Part shown: positions 1 to 8,843 of the stretch, piece after piece | How positions within the stretch are numbered: the stretch's first letter is position 1 | How the letters are laid out: each line of letters begins with the position of its first letter | Source: Tenacibaculum holothuriorum | GTDB taxonomy: Bacteria; Bacteroidota; Bacteroidia; Flavobacteriales; Flavobacteriaceae | DNA length: 64,000 nt | Direction of reading: 5' to 3' | Assembly: GCF_002120225.1 (NCBI RefSeq) | Contig: NZ_LAPZ01000012.1 | Location: 1-64,000 of the forward strand | Program-made: the position numbers and the translations under genes | Notes under the pieces: model-generated | What the model was told of the DNA's origin: nothing | Seen by the model: the letters and a program-made list of their open reading frames with translations, nothing else | Databases searched by the model: none

Positions 1-18
1 CAGCTGAACTACCAGACC
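1..18 (-). tRNA. tRNA, 5' end only (tRNA-Asp-like)
   Basis: Read on the minus strand, the first 18 bases give GGTCTGGTAGTTCAGCTG, a tRNA acceptor 5' strand (GGTCTGG), the TA junction and the start of the D arm. The rest lies outside the window, so the anticodon is not visible. Flavobacterial tRNA-Asp genes begin this way, hence the tentative isotype. A TATATTTG box lies 17 bases upstream. Confidence 0.65.
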
Positions 19-35
19 GTTGCGTTAAGCGGATG

Positions 36-43
36 CAAATATA
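36..43 (-). promoter_or_regulatory. Promoter -7 element of the tRNA
   Basis: Minus-strand TATATTTG matches the Bacteroidota -7 consensus TAnnTTTG. It sits 17 bases before the tRNA 5' end, a suitable distance for a short precursor leader. Confidence 0.5.
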
Positions 44-70
44 TATGTTTTTTTAGAATGAGAAAAATAA

Positions 71-991
71 TTAAACAAGTTTTTGACGAGAAATTAAATA
101 GCTTGTAAGTATTTGGTTCATTCCTAGGTTAATATCTACAGGAACATAATCTATTTTATATTGCATGCATTTGTTTTTTAATTCGTCAAAATAGTTCTCA
201 ATAGCTTTTTTGTAGTCTTTTTGTATGTTTTCGGTGTATAGATTTATTTCTTCCCCAGTTTCAACATCAACTAATTTTTTAGGATTGTCACTAAAATTCA
301 GATTGAATTCAGTGTTGGCATCATAGGTGTGAAATAAAACTAACTCGTGTTTGTTGTATTTTAAATGATGCAATGCTTCAAAGAGTTTTTCTTGTTCTAC
401 GGATGTTTGAAACATATCGGTAAATAGAAAAATTAAAGATCTACGATGAATTTTCTCTGCTATTTCATGTAAAAATTGATAGGTTTCTGTAGTAGATGAA
501 TTTTTATGAGTTAATAGCTTTTCTAATTCATGAATAATCATTTTACGATGTCTTTCACTTCCTTTTTCAGGAGCGTAATATTCATAAGAATTAGCATAAA
601 TACTTAAGCCAACTGCATCTCGTTGTCTTTTTAAAATTTCAATAAGAGAAGCTGCTGCTACTGCAGAAAATCCGATTTTGTTTAATTGTTCTATGGAATT
701 ATTTTTACGCTCAGGATAATGCATTGACGCAGAGTTGTCGATAATTATATGACACCTTAGGTTCGTTTCTTCTTCGTACTTTTTGGTGTATAACTTTTCG
801 GTTTTCGCAAAAAGCTTCCAGTCTATATGTCTTGTGCTTTCTCCTTTATTATAAAGTTTATGTTCAGAAAATTCTACAGAAAATCCATGAAACGGACTTT
901 TATGCATACCAGTAATAAAACCTTCTACTACTTGTTTTGCTAACAAATCGAGGTTTTTAATTTCTGATGATTGTATTTGGGATAAGTTCAA
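71..991 (-). CDS. DUF58 domain-containing protein
   Basis: This 306-residue protein has the DUF58 hallmark YNKGESTRHIDWKLFAKTEK near residues 47-66, followed by a von Willebrand A-like fold starting at IIIDNSASM (about 83-91) with a MIDAS-like DxSxS. DUF58 proteins usually sit beside a MoxR AAA ATPase and Bat/vWA proteins, but no MoxR is visible here. The upstream membrane-protein gene ends one base before this ATG, so the two are probably cotranscribed. No signal peptide or membrane segment is seen, so a cytoplasmic location is likely. The molecular function of the family is not established. Confidence 0.88.
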   Translation of the reverse strand: MNLSQIQSSEIKNLDLLAKQVVEGFITGMHKSPFHGFSVEFSEHKLYNKGESTRHIDWKLFAKTEKLYTKKYEEETNLRCHIIIDNSASMHYPERKNNSIEQLNKIGFSAVAAASLIEILKRQRDAVGLSIYANSYEYYAPEKGSERHRKMIIHELEKLLTHKNSSTTETYQFLHEIAEKIHRRSLIFLFTDMFQTSVEQEKLFEALHHLKYNKHELVLFHTYDANTEFNLNFSDNPKKLVDVETGEEINLYTENIQKDYKKAIENYFDELKNKCMQYKIDYVPVDINLGMNQILTSYLISRQKLV

Positions 992-992
992 A

Positions 993-1379
993 TTAAATGT
1001 AATAAAAGAATAAAAATAAAGGAATTAAAAAAGGTATACCGCATGAAATCCAAAAAAATGTTTTATAAATTTTTATTCTTATCTCCAATACATTTTCTTT
1101 TTTACTTAAAAGTTCAGTACCAGAAATTCCATAGTAAATAATGTTTGCAAAACCCATCATAACAAGGTAGCTCATTCCTTGGAAGAAAATGTGAAACAAA
1201 GTTATCTCTATTTCTGAGGAATTAACTTTATCACTTTTAAAAACAATGAATTCAACAACAAGTGCATAGAGTATAAAAGCAAAAATGCCACTTAAAAATA
1301 ATCCGAAGTTATATTCACTTCTCTTTTCAGACCACCAAACACTACTTTCTCTTTTTCTTTGCTTTTTCTTAAAACTCAT
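993..1379 (-). CDS. Small membrane protein of unknown function
   Basis: The start at 1379 (MSFKKKQRKRESS) is preferred over a possible in-frame start at 1406, because the latter falls inside the trxA terminator hairpin. The resulting 128-residue protein has a very basic N-terminus and about three hydrophobic segments (roughly residues 27-47, 68-88 and 105-127). No family is recognised. It is followed after one base by the DUF58 gene, so it may be that protein's membrane partner (inference from position only). Confidence 0.7.
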   Translation of the reverse strand: MSFKKKQRKRESSVWWSEKRSEYNFGLFLSGIFAFILYALVVEFIVFKSDKVNSSEIEITLFHIFFQGMSYLVMMGFANIIYYGISGTELLSKKENVLEIRIKIYKTFFWISCGIPFLIPLFLFFYYI

Positions 1380-1390
1380 AGATGCAAAAT

Positions 1391-1422
1391 AAAAAAGGTT
1401 TGGCAAACGCCAAACCTTTTTT
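1391..1422 (-). terminator. Rho-independent terminator after trxA
   Basis: A perfect 14-bp inverted repeat (1391-1404 with 1409-1422; AAAAAAGGTTTGGC arm) with a 4-base loop has a T tract on the minus strand. It lies 23 bases downstream of the trxA stop and separates it from the next gene. Confidence 0.88.
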
Positions 1423-1444
1423 ATTTATAAATGATTACTGTTTA

Positions 1445-1762
1445 TTATAAAGCAGCATCAATTTTATCAGTATATGTTTTTTTAGGAGCAGCACCTACTT
1501 GCTTATCAACAACTTCTCCGTTCTTGAAAATTAAAACAGTAGGAATATTTCTTACACCGTATTTTGCAGCAAACTCTTGGTTGTTATCAACATCAACTTT
1601 ACCAACTACAGCTTTACCGTCATATTCATTACTAATCTCATCTACGATAGGAGCTACCATTCTACAAGGTCCACACCATGCAGCCCAAAAATCAACTAAA
1701 ACTGGTTTGTCTGATTTTAATACAACTTCTTCAAAAGAAGCATCTGTAATTTCTAATGCCAT
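1445..1762 (-). CDS. trxA: Thioredoxin
   Basis: This 105-residue protein is a complete single-domain thioredoxin. It has FWAAWCGPC with the redox pair Cys30/Cys33, the buried Asp of LVDF (Asp24) and the cis-proline loop NIPTVLIF near residue 72. It reduces protein disulfides in the cytoplasm with thioredoxin reductase. It has its own promoter upstream (TACTTTTG at 1808-1815) and its own terminator downstream, so it is probably monocistronic. Confidence 0.98.
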   Translation of the reverse strand: MALEITDASFEEVVLKSDKPVLVDFWAAWCGPCRMVAPIVDEISNEYDGKAVVGKVDVDNNQEFAAKYGVRNIPTVLIFKNGEVVDKQVGAAPKKTYTDKIDAAL

Positions 1763-1807
1763 TTTATTATATTTTATTGATTTGTCTTTTTTGTGTTTTA
1801 TTCATTA

Positions 1808-1837
1808 CAAAAGTAAGCAAATATTTTACCAAAGCAA
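1808..1837 (-). promoter_or_regulatory. trxA promoter
   Basis: On the minus strand TACTTTTG (1808-1815) matches TAnnTTTG, and a TTG (1835-1837) lies 19 bases further upstream. This is the expected spacing for the Bacteroidota primary sigma factor. The leader would be about 40 bases. Confidence 0.6.
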
Positions 1838-1893
1838 TTTTTAAAAAATTACTTTTTATTATCACACTATCAATACTTTTTATTTTACAAACT

Positions 1894-1927
1894 TTGTTTT
1901 TTCAATAGAAAAAAATCTATAAATTTG
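1894..1927 (+). promoter_or_regulatory. metK promoter
   Basis: TAAATTTG (1920-1927) matches the -7 element TAnnTTTG, and TTG at 1894-1896 is a possible -33 element with a 23-base spacer. Transcription would start just before the SAM-II-like element. Confidence 0.5.
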
Positions 1928-1935
1928 CGAACTGA

Positions 1936-1992
1936 TTTCTGAGGAGAAATTTGATCTGATTGCAACCTCGTTAAAAAATGCTAAAGCAGTAA
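1936..1992 (+). promoter_or_regulatory. SAM-II (SAM_alpha) type riboswitch
   Basis: The segment contains the SAM-II layout: a P1 stem of GAGG (1941-1944) pairing with CCTC (1966-1969), loop sequence TTTGATCTGATTGCAA with the conserved ATTGCAA just before the 3' arm, then an A-rich linker and the conserved AATGCTAAA (1977-1985). SAM-II elements are known from alphaproteobacteria and Bacteroidota before methionine and SAM synthesis genes. Here it precedes metK, so SAM binding would repress SAM synthetase. It ends about 70 bases before the metK ATG. The class is assigned by eye from conserved sequence, without a covariance model. Confidence 0.75.
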
Positions 1993-2061
1993 TTATTTAC
2001 TTCTTTACGCGACCAATCGGCTCAAGAACTCTTCATAATTTAATTTAAAAAGAAGTAAGAT

Positions 2062-3315
2062 ATGTCATATTTTTTTACCTCTGAAAGTGTTTCAGAAGGA
2101 CATCCAGATAAAGTAGCAGATCAAATTTCAGATGCATTAATCGATAATTTTTTAGCATTTGATGCCGATAGTAAAGTAGCTTGTGAAACTTTAGTAACGA
2201 CAGGACAAGTTGTGTTAGCTGGAGAAGTGAAGTCTAATACTTATTTAGATGTTCAAAAAATTGCAAGAGATGTAATTAACAGAATTGGTTATACTAAAGG
2301 TGAGTACATGTTTGATGGTAATTCATGTGGAGTATTATCAGCAATTCACGAGCAGTCAGATGATATTAATAGAGGTGTAGATAGAGCTACTAAGGAAGAG
2401 CAGGGAGCAGGAGATCAAGGAATGATGTTTGGTTACGCAACTAACGAAACAGAAAACTATATGCCATTGGCGTTAGATTTATCTCACCTAATTTTAAAAG
2501 AGTTAGCTGTTTTAAGAAGAGAGAATAAAGAAATTACGTATTTAAGACCAGATGCAAAAAGTCAGGTAACTATTGAATATTCTGATGATAATGTGCCACA
2601 ACGAGTTGAAGCAGTAGTAGTTTCTACACAGCACGATGACTTTGGTTCTGACGATGAAATGTTAGCTAAAATTAGAAAAGACATTAAAGAAATTTTAATG
2701 CCACGTGTAATCGCTCAATTATCTCCAGAAATTCAAGCGTTATTTAATGATGATATTAAGTACCATATCAATCCAACAGGGAAATTTGTAATTGGTGGAC
2801 CTCATGGAGATACAGGTTTAACAGGTCGTAAGATTATTGTTGATACTTATGGAGGAAAAGGAGCACACGGAGGTGGAGCTTTTTCAGGAAAAGATCCAAG
2901 TAAAGTAGATAGGAGTGCTGCGTATGCAACGCGTCATATTGCTAAAAACTTAGTAGCAGCTGGTGTTGCAGATGAGGTTTTAGTGCAAGTGTCTTATGCT
3001 ATTGGAGTAGTAGAACCAATGGGAATTTTTGTAGATACTTACGGTACAGCTAAGGTTGATTTAACCGATGGTGAAATCGCTCAAAAAGTTTCTGAGATTT
3101 TCGATATGCGTCCGCACGCAATAGAAACTCGTTTACAATTACGTACACCAATGTATAGTGAAACTGCTGCTTATGGACATATGGGGCGTAAAAATGAAGT
3201 AGTAAGTAAAACATTTACACAACCTAACGGAGAAAGTAAAACAATGGATGTTGAATTATTTACTTGGGAGAAGTTAGATTATGTAGCAAAAGTGAAAGAA
3301 AGCTTTGGTTTATAA
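2062..3315 (+). CDS. metK: S-adenosylmethionine synthetase
   Basis: This 417-residue enzyme makes S-adenosylmethionine from methionine and ATP, releasing phosphate and pyrophosphate. Signature segments are visible: [13 protein letters not shown] near residue 15, the [12 protein letters not shown] hexapeptide region near 118-129, and [19 protein letters not shown] near 270-288 for phosphate and metal binding. Length is normal for the family. It stands alone between a SAM-II-like leader and a strong terminator, so feedback by its product is expected (inference). Confidence 0.98.
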   Translation: MSYFFTSESVSEGHPDKVADQISDALIDNFLAFDADSKVACETLVTTGQVVLAGEVKSNTYLDVQKIARDVINRIGYTKGEYMFDGNSCGVLSAIHEQSDDINRGVDRATKEEQGAGDQGMMFGYATNETENYMPLALDLSHLILKELAVLRRENKEITYLRPDAKSQVTIEYSDDNVPQRVEAVVVSTQHDDFGSDDEMLAKIRKDIKEILMPRVIAQLSPEIQALFNDDIKYHINPTGKFVIGGPHGDTGLTGRKIIVDTYGGKGAHGGGAFSGKDPSKVDRSAAYATRHIAKNLVAAGVADEVLVQVSYAIGVVEPMGIFVDTYGTAKVDLTDGEIAQKVSEIFDMRPHAIETRLQLRTPMYSETAAYGHMGRKNEVVSKTFTQPNGESKTMDVELFTWEKLDYVAKVKESFGL

Positions 3316-3342
3316 AAGGTAGTATAGTTAAGTATATTAAGT

Positions 3343-3372
3343 AAAAACTCGTGGCTAAAACCGCGAGTTTTT
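3343..3372. terminator. Bidirectional terminator between metK and the outer-membrane receptor gene
   Basis: A 12-bp stem (3343-3354 with 3361-3372, one G-T pair) closes a 6-base loop and is flanked by an A tract and a T tract. It lies between two convergent genes and can serve both. Confidence 0.85.
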
Positions 3373-3375
3373 GTT

Positions 3376-5772
3376 TTATAATCTATTTTTTTCGTCTATT
3401 CTTTTTCGAGTATTTTTCTTTTTTAAAGATTGATTTCCGAAGTTGTAAGTGAATCCTACCCGAATATGTTGAGTTTCCATGTTATCAATGAAATAGTTAT
3501 TTTGATTTAAATAGTCTGTAGACACTTTTACGATTTGAGACTTTAAAATATCAGATACTTGAACTGATAGTTTTGCTCTTTCATTGAATAATTTTTTAGT
3601 AATTCCGAAAGATAAATCTTCACTTCCTTCTATAGTTAAAGAACCTTGAATTCCATCGGTAACCATATAAAAACTTAATTCAGCAGATAAACTTTTGTCT
3701 TTTAAAAATTGATAGCTCGTAGATATATAACCATAATATCCCCAAATACTATTTTTTACTAATTGATTGTTGTTTTCTAAAGCGGTAAATCGATCTTCGT
3801 TATAATATACATTATGTTGTGTATAGAAACTCCATCTATCAGAGATATTTTGATTTGTGTTAAAACTAAAACCATAATCTGTGTTTTTAGGAATATTAAC
3901 AAATGAATATCGTAAAGTATTTGTATTGTTATTTTGGAAGTTAATTTCAGTAATATAATCTGAAACAAAACTATAATAGATGTCGAAATTATATTTTTTG
4001 TTAAAAGTATATTGAAACTCTACATTGTGAGTAATTGAAGGTTTTAATTTAGGATTTCCTTCATAAAAAGAATAATCGCTATAATAAAATTTAAACGGAT
4101 TTAAAGAGGAATAGTTAGGTCTACTAATTCGTTTTCCGTAAGTGAAACCTAATTGATTGTTGTCGTTAGGAGAATATTGTACATACAAAGTTGGAAATAA
4201 TTTAAAATAATGGTCTTTATTTATTTGATTTAAAGTAACTGAATTTCCTGTTAATGAAGTGTATTCTCCTCGTAACCCTGCTTTTAAGCTTAATTTTCCT
4301 AAGTTGGTTTGATAACTTAGATATCCAGAAACATTGTCTTCATCATACATAAACATATTAGATTTTGAATTGTCTATTTCTAGTTGATTGTTTAGTAAAT
4401 TATAATGTTTTAAATCACTTGTAGAGTTAATTTGAGAATACTTAAAACCAGTTTCAAATTTAGAATTATCATTAATTTTATATTCATAATCTAGTTGAGA
4501 GTTGTAGATTTTTGTCTTTTGTTCAGTAAATGTTTCAAATGTTGTATTGTTTGTAGGATTTTGATCTACATCAAAGAAATCAGTTTTTACTTCTTGATTT
4601 CCTGTTTTTTTGTAATCAGTAAAATGACCACTAATACTTAGTTTTTCGGCATCTGAAAGTTGCCATTCATAAGTAGCATCTAAACCCATATTTTTTGTAG
4701 AACTACCAGATTGATTTAATGTGAAAAAAGAAGATTGAATTGCATCCATAGCATTCAATACGTCTGAACTAGTATTGTTTTTTGCTCTCCAATCAGGATT
4801 GTAATATAGCTGACCACCTAAAGTTAAACTACTTTTCTTATTAAGATAAAAATCTGAAGTCAATCGGAAGTTATGGGTACGATACCATGAATTTCTATCT
4901 AAAAAAGAATGATATTTTTCGCTAGAACTTCCACGATTAAAACTTATTACTTCTTCTTCTAATCGATTTCCTCTGCCTCGGCTATGAGAATAGCTTGCAT
5001 ATAAGTTTATATCTTTGTTTTTAAAATAGTGAGAAGTATTAATATTTCCTGAAGAAAAACGGGCTTTACGATATGAAGTGCCAACTTTTCCTTTATATCC
5101 AGTTACCAAATTCTTTTTCATTTTAATATTTAAAACTGAATTTCCAGCAGCTTCATATTTTGCTGGCGGATTGGTAATAACTTCTATAGAAGTAATATCT
5201 TGAGCAGAAGTTCCTTCAAGTAAATCTTTTAACTCAGTGTTAGATAAGTATACTCGTTTGTCATTAATTAAAATGATAATATTGTTGGAGTTTCGTATAG
5301 TTAAATTACCATTTCGTTCTAATACCCCAGGAGTTTTCTTTAATACATCCCAAGCATTTCCTGTAGATAATACGGTATTTTCAATATTAAATACTAAACG
5401 ATCTACTTTTCGTTTTATAGTAGGTTTTTTAGCTGTAATTTCAATTTCGTTTAATGTCTCTGTGTCTTCTATTAAAACAATATTTTTTAGATTTAATGTC
5501 TTATCTATCTTTAGAGTTTTAATCACTTCCTTATATCCAATAAAACTGATTTGTAATTCATAATTATTAGATGAGATATTTTTTATTATAAAGGTTCCGT
5601 CATCCTCAGTAATACTTCCTTTATAAATACTTTTCGTTTTTGTGTTTAATAAAGTTACGTTAGCAAAAGAAATAGGTTCGCTATTGCTGTCTACTACTTT
5701 TCCTGTTAAAGAAAATTGAGCAACTAATTGAGTAGATAATAGCACAGTTAAAAGTGTGAAAATTGTCTTCAT
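3376..5772 (-). CDS. Outer membrane beta-barrel receptor with CarboxypepD_reg-like N-terminus
   Basis: Start chosen at 5772 (MKTIFTLLTVLLSTQLVAQ) because it gives a clean signal peptide; a start 10 codons earlier adds only a non-signal extension. The 798-residue protein has a carboxypeptidase-regulatory-like domain (SLTGKVVDSNSEPISFANVTLLNT, about 20-100), a plug-like region (about 120-220, with the TITS-type NPPAKYEAAGNSVLNIKMKK segment) and a long aromatic-rich barrel ending in YNFGNQSLKKK. This is the OMP_b-brl_3 branch of TonB-dependent-receptor-like proteins. No SusD partner is adjacent; the substrate is unknown. It is divergent from a two-component system, which probably controls it. 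Confidence 0.9.
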   Translation of the reverse strand: MKTIFTLLTVLLSTQLVAQFSLTGKVVDSNSEPISFANVTLLNTKTKSIYKGSITEDDGTFIIKNISSNNYELQISFIGYKEVIKTLKIDKTLNLKNIVLIEDTETLNEIEITAKKPTIKRKVDRLVFNIENTVLSTGNAWDVLKKTPGVLERNGNLTIRNSNNIIILINDKRVYLSNTELKDLLEGTSAQDITSIEVITNPPAKYEAAGNSVLNIKMKKNLVTGYKGKVGTSYRKARFSSGNINTSHYFKNKDINLYASYSHSRGRGNRLEEEVISFNRGSSSEKYHSFLDRNSWYRTHNFRLTSDFYLNKKSSLTLGGQLYYNPDWRAKNNTSSDVLNAMDAIQSSFFTLNQSGSSTKNMGLDATYEWQLSDAEKLSISGHFTDYKKTGNQEVKTDFFDVDQNPTNNTTFETFTEQKTKIYNSQLDYEYKINDNSKFETGFKYSQINSTSDLKHYNLLNNQLEIDNSKSNMFMYDEDNVSGYLSYQTNLGKLSLKAGLRGEYTSLTGNSVTLNQINKDHYFKLFPTLYVQYSPNDNNQLGFTYGKRISRPNYSSLNPFKFYYSDYSFYEGNPKLKPSITHNVEFQYTFNKKYNFDIYYSFVSDYITEINFQNNNTNTLRYSFVNIPKNTDYGFSFNTNQNISDRWSFYTQHNVYYNEDRFTALENNNQLVKNSIWGYYGYISTSYQFLKDKSLSAELSFYMVTDGIQGSLTIEGSEDLSFGITKKLFNERAKLSVQVSDILKSQIVKVSTDYLNQNNYFIDNMETQHIRVGFTYNFGNQSLKKKNTRKRIDEKNRL

Positions 5773-5822
5773 AGTTATGAGTTTTGATGTGACAAATCTC
5801 AATAAACTCAGTAAGAATAATG

Positions 5823-5849
5823 GTTAACCGAAAGTTAATGCAAGGTTAA
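5823..5849 (+). promoter_or_regulatory. Tandem GTTAA half-sites, cluster 1
   Basis: GTTAA occurs at 5823, 5834 and 5845, exactly 11 bases apart. This is one helical turn, the spacing used by tandem OmpR/PhoB-family response regulators. The last two copies form GTTAATGCAAGGTTAA, which is repeated identically in cluster 2. Confidence 0.6.
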
Positions 5850-5928
5850 TGTGAAAATTAACTCTAAGCGTATTCATTAACAAATAAGATAGATTCTAGT
5901 AATATTAAAGGGTTGAAACTCTTTAACG

Positions 5929-5944
5929 GTTAATGCAAGGTTAA
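5929..5944 (+). promoter_or_regulatory. Tandem GTTAA half-sites, cluster 2
   Basis: GTTAATGCAAGGTTAA is identical over 16 bases to 5834-5849, with half-sites at 5929 and 5940. It ends 37 bases before the -7 element of the kinase gene, a usual activator position. Confidence 0.6.
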
Positions 5945-5981
5945 CATAGTTTAAAACTGCTTTTTTCTTTCCTTTTTACTG

Positions 5982-5989
5982 TACATTTG
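5982..5989 (+). promoter_or_regulatory. -7 element of the histidine kinase operon
   Basis: TACATTTG matches TAnnTTTG and lies about 95 bases before the kinase ATG. No clear TTG is seen at -33, in keeping with an activated promoter. Confidence 0.5.
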
Positions 5990-6083
5990 GAGTAATGAAA
6001 CGAGTATGTAAAGCATATAACAGACAACGGAATTGTACTAAACGAGTTCCATGTGTCATCTTAAAAAATAAAATTGTAGACGC

Positions 6084-7463
6084 ATGAAAACCAAAATAAA
6101 CATATTAATTATCACTTCGGTAATAGCAATTCTTACACTATCTGCTATTCAGTATTATTTGATTTCTAATACATTTCAATTACAAAAAGATGCGTATTTA
6201 AAGAGGGTTAAGAAAGAGTTGAAGTTTATTGAAATGAATGAACGAGAAGATGACTGGGATAATACTTATTTATCAAAAACACAAAACTTAATTAAAAGCT
6301 ACCAAAAAGGATTGCTATCTAAAGAGGAAATGATTTTTAAATTCTCAAAATTTAGAGATAGTTTGAATAGTAGTTTTATGAACTATTTTAATGAAGAGCT
6401 AAAAAAAACGAGTTTAAAATTTCCAGTAAAATATCAACAGCAAATAACAGGAGTTGTCCTATTAGGAAATATAAATAACGATACAATTGTTTCACCAAAA
6501 GGAGATGGTTTTTTATTGTTTGGAGATGAATTGAATCCAAAAACAAGAATTGGGTTTAATAGTGGGAAATGGAATAGTGAAAGTACTTCTAAGCACGATA
6601 AAGATAGTGTCTTAGTAACAGAAGAAAGAATCCATTTAGAGATACGATCGAATAGTTATATTGATATTCCTGAGTGGAGAACAGCAGTATTCCAAGAAAT
6701 GACAGGACTTTTAGCCTTATCTATTTTATCAGTTTTGACAGTAATCGGATTGTTTATTTATGCGTTGTCGTCTTTTATAAAACAAAAGAAAATAGCTGAT
6801 ATAAAAACAGATTTTATCAATAACATTACACACGAATTAAAAACTCCTTTGGCAACATTAAGTATTGCAACAAAAACATTACAGCAAGATACTATTTTAC
6901 AGAATAAAGAAATTGCATTGTCAACTGTAAAAACTATAGATAGACAAAGAAATAGATTGCAGAATCTTATAGATCAGGTATTGAATAATTCTTTAGGATT
7001 TCAAGAGATAACGTTAAATAAGAATACAGTATTTGGTAAGCAGTTTTTTCAAAACTTGATAAATGATTATAAATTATCTAAAGAATCAATTTCAGTTGAA
7101 ACTCATTTAGATGAAAGTAACACACAATTATTTATTGATAAATTTCATATTACTACGGCTATTTTAAATGTGTCAGACAATGCTGTAAAATACGGAAGCG
7201 ATCAACTAAAAATTAGAACTAAAATTATTGATAATTCTTTTCAAATTACGATTGAAGATAATGGAATTGGAATTGCTAAAGAACATCAGAAAAAGGTGTT
7301 TGATAAATTTTATAGAGTAGAAAATACCAATATTCATAATGTAAAAGGATTAGGACTAGGGCTTTTTTATGTGCATCAAATTATAAAAGCTCATAACGGA
7401 ACTATAGAGTTGAATAGTAAAGAAAATAAAGGAACAACAATAATTATTAATTTACCACTATAG
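6084..7463 (+). CDS. Sensor histidine kinase, RprX-like
   Basis: The 459-residue protein has an N-terminal membrane segment (about 7-27), an extracytoplasmic region of about 170 residues with no recognised sensor fold, and a second membrane segment (about 207-230). The HisKA dimerisation domain follows with H-box FINNITHELKTPLATL (His250), then the HATPase_c domain with N box (VSDNAVKYG), G1 (EDNGIGI), F (FDKFYR) and G2 (GLGLGLFY). All catalytic boxes look intact. The response regulator gene starts 2 bases after the stop. The stimulus is unknown; the neighbouring receptor and secreted peptidase suggest an envelope signal (inference). Confidence 0.93.
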   Translation: MKTKINILIITSVIAILTLSAIQYYLISNTFQLQKDAYLKRVKKELKFIEMNEREDDWDNTYLSKTQNLIKSYQKGLLSKEEMIFKFSKFRDSLNSSFMNYFNEELKKTSLKFPVKYQQQITGVVLLGNINNDTIVSPKGDGFLLFGDELNPKTRIGFNSGKWNSESTSKHDKDSVLVTEERIHLEIRSNSYIDIPEWRTAVFQEMTGLLALSILSVLTVIGLFIYALSSFIKQKKIADIKTDFINNITHELKTPLATLSIATKTLQQDTILQNKEIALSTVKTIDRQRNRLQNLIDQVLNNSLGFQEITLNKNTVFGKQFFQNLINDYKLSKESISVETHLDESNTQLFIDKFHITTAILNVSDNAVKYGSDQLKIRTKIIDNSFQITIEDNGIGIAKEHQKKVFDKFYRVENTNIHNVKGLGLGLFYVHQIIKAHNGTIELNSKENKGTTIIINLPL

Positions 7464-7465
7464 TT

Positions 7466-8152
7466 ATGAAAAAGATATTGTTAGCAGAAGATGATTTAGA
7501 CTTTGGAAGTATTTTACAACAGTATTTACAGTTGCATAATTTTCAAGTTACTTGGGCAAAAAACGGAGTAGAAGCTTTTGAAGTTTTTCAAAAAAACGAT
7601 TTTGAAATTTGTGTTTTCGATGTGATGATGCCTAAGTTAGATGGTTTTTCATTAGCAGAAAAAGTAATTGCTTTAAATCCAGAAATGCCGTTTGTTTTCC
7701 TAACAGCAAGAAGTCAAAAAGAAGATAAAATTAAAGGATTAAAACTTGGTGCAGACGACTATATTGTAAAACCTTTTGAGGCAGACGAATTAATCCTTCG
7801 ATTGCAAAATATTATAAAGCGAAGTCAAAAAACAATTACCAAAAATCAACACTCACTTATAAAAATTGGAGAATATGATTTTGATGTTAAAGCTTTACAA
7901 TTAACACATTTACAAAAAACACAAAGAGTAACAGAAAAAGAAGCATTACTGATACAGTTTTTATACGAGCATAAAAATCAGCTAGTAAAAAGAGAGCAAA
8001 TATTGAACGCTGTTTGGGGGAGTGATGATTTCTTTTCAGGAAGAAGTATGGACGTCTTTATTAGTCGATTGCGAAAATATTTTGCTGAAGATTCCTCCAT
8101 TAAAATAGAAAGTATACGAGGAGTTGGCTTAGAATTTAAAATAATAAGCTAG
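7466..8152 (+). CDS. OmpR-family response regulator, RprY-like
   Basis: This is a 228-residue two-domain regulator. The receiver domain (1-120) has the acidic pocket Glu8/Asp9, phospho-acceptor Asp52 in VFDVMMPKLDG, a Thr in FLTARS and the conserved Lys of IVKPF. The winged-helix DNA-binding domain (about 130-228) ends in GRSMDVFISRLRKYF and IRGVGLEFK. It is partnered with the upstream kinase. The 11-bp-spaced GTTAA repeats upstream of the operon are the natural candidate for its binding sites, which would give autoregulation and control of the receptor gene. Confidence 0.95.
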   Translation: MKKILLAEDDLDFGSILQQYLQLHNFQVTWAKNGVEAFEVFQKNDFEICVFDVMMPKLDGFSLAEKVIALNPEMPFVFLTARSQKEDKIKGLKLGADDYIVKPFEADELILRLQNIIKRSQKTITKNQHSLIKIGEYDFDVKALQLTHLQKTQRVTEKEALLIQFLYEHKNQLVKREQILNAVWGSDDFFSGRSMDVFISRLRKYFAEDSSIKIESIRGVGLEFKIIS

Positions 8153-8251
8153 CCTAAAAAATAATCATAACAACATAATCAAAAATAAAAAATCCAGAAT
8201 GTTTCATTCTAGGGAATAGGAAATTATTGTCTAAAATTAAAAAAAGTAATC

Positions 8252-8833
8252 ATGAAAAAATTAGTATTCACATTCACATTAGTAGTGTTTTCTTTAACAA
8301 GTGTAGTAGCACAAACAACACCAGTTACACCTACACCACCAAATTCAAGCAGTACTACAGTCTCAACAAGTTCAACTACGTCAAGATCTTATAGTGTTGA
8401 TGATAATGGAAAGTACAGTTCCCATTCCATTGCTGTTAAAAATCATAACTCAGCATATCGATTTAGAGCACGTTTTAATGACGCTTTAACTGAACGTGTT
8501 AAAAATCGTTTAGAAAAAGAGTTTTCGGGTAAGAATTTCTCAAAACCATACAATGCTTATTTCTGGAAAATTGAAAAAAACGATAAAAATGTATTTGAGT
8601 GTAAATTAGATGAAGGACGTTTAAAAATGTATGTAGATAAAGAAATGACTTCAGAAAAATTTCAATTAAGAATTGAGAAGTTAGGAGAAGAAATAAAGTA
8701 TTTGATATCTGGTGAAAACCCAGAAGAAAATAAAAAGAAAGCCTTGTTAAATGCAGAGAGAAATTTAGAACGAGCGAAGAAAGCTTATGATAGAGCTTTG
8801 AAAAATGTAAAAAGAACAAAAGAGAAACAATAA
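8252..8833 (+). CDS. Secreted coiled-coil protein of unknown function
   Basis: This 193-residue protein starts with a signal peptide (MKKLVFTFTLVVFSLTSVVAQ), then a Thr/Ser/Pro-rich linker (about 22-46). A middle region of about 100 residues (RARFNDALTERVKNRLEKEF...) follows, and the C-terminus is a highly charged helix likely to form a coiled coil (about 155-193). No family is recognised. It lies 99 bases after the response regulator and 10 bases before the peptidase gene, so it probably shares a transcript with the latter. Confidence 0.8.
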   Translation: MKKLVFTFTLVVFSLTSVVAQTTPVTPTPPNSSSTTVSTSSTTSRSYSVDDNGKYSSHSIAVKNHNSAYRFRARFNDALTERVKNRLEKEFSGKNFSKPYNAYFWKIEKNDKNVFECKLDEGRLKMYVDKEMTSEKFQLRIEKLGEEIKYLISGENPEENKKKALLNAERNLERAKKAYDRALKNVKRTKEKQ

Positions 8834-8843
8834 ATTTAGTGAG

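Larger units (their letters stand above)
5773..6083. promoter_or_regulatory. Divergent promoter region between receptor and two-component genes
   Basis: This 311-base gap has no gene. It holds two clusters of GTTAA half-sites (5823-5849 and 5929-5944), a good -7 element for the kinase gene (5982-5989), and for the receptor gene only a weak one on the minus strand (GAGATTTG at 5793-5800), as expected of an activator-dependent promoter. Confidence 0.6.

Noticed and set aside
1431..1844. Open frame opposite trxA on the plus strand
   Set aside because: It is antisense to a clear thioredoxin gene and has a Ser/Thr/Leu-rich composition typical of a shadow frame.
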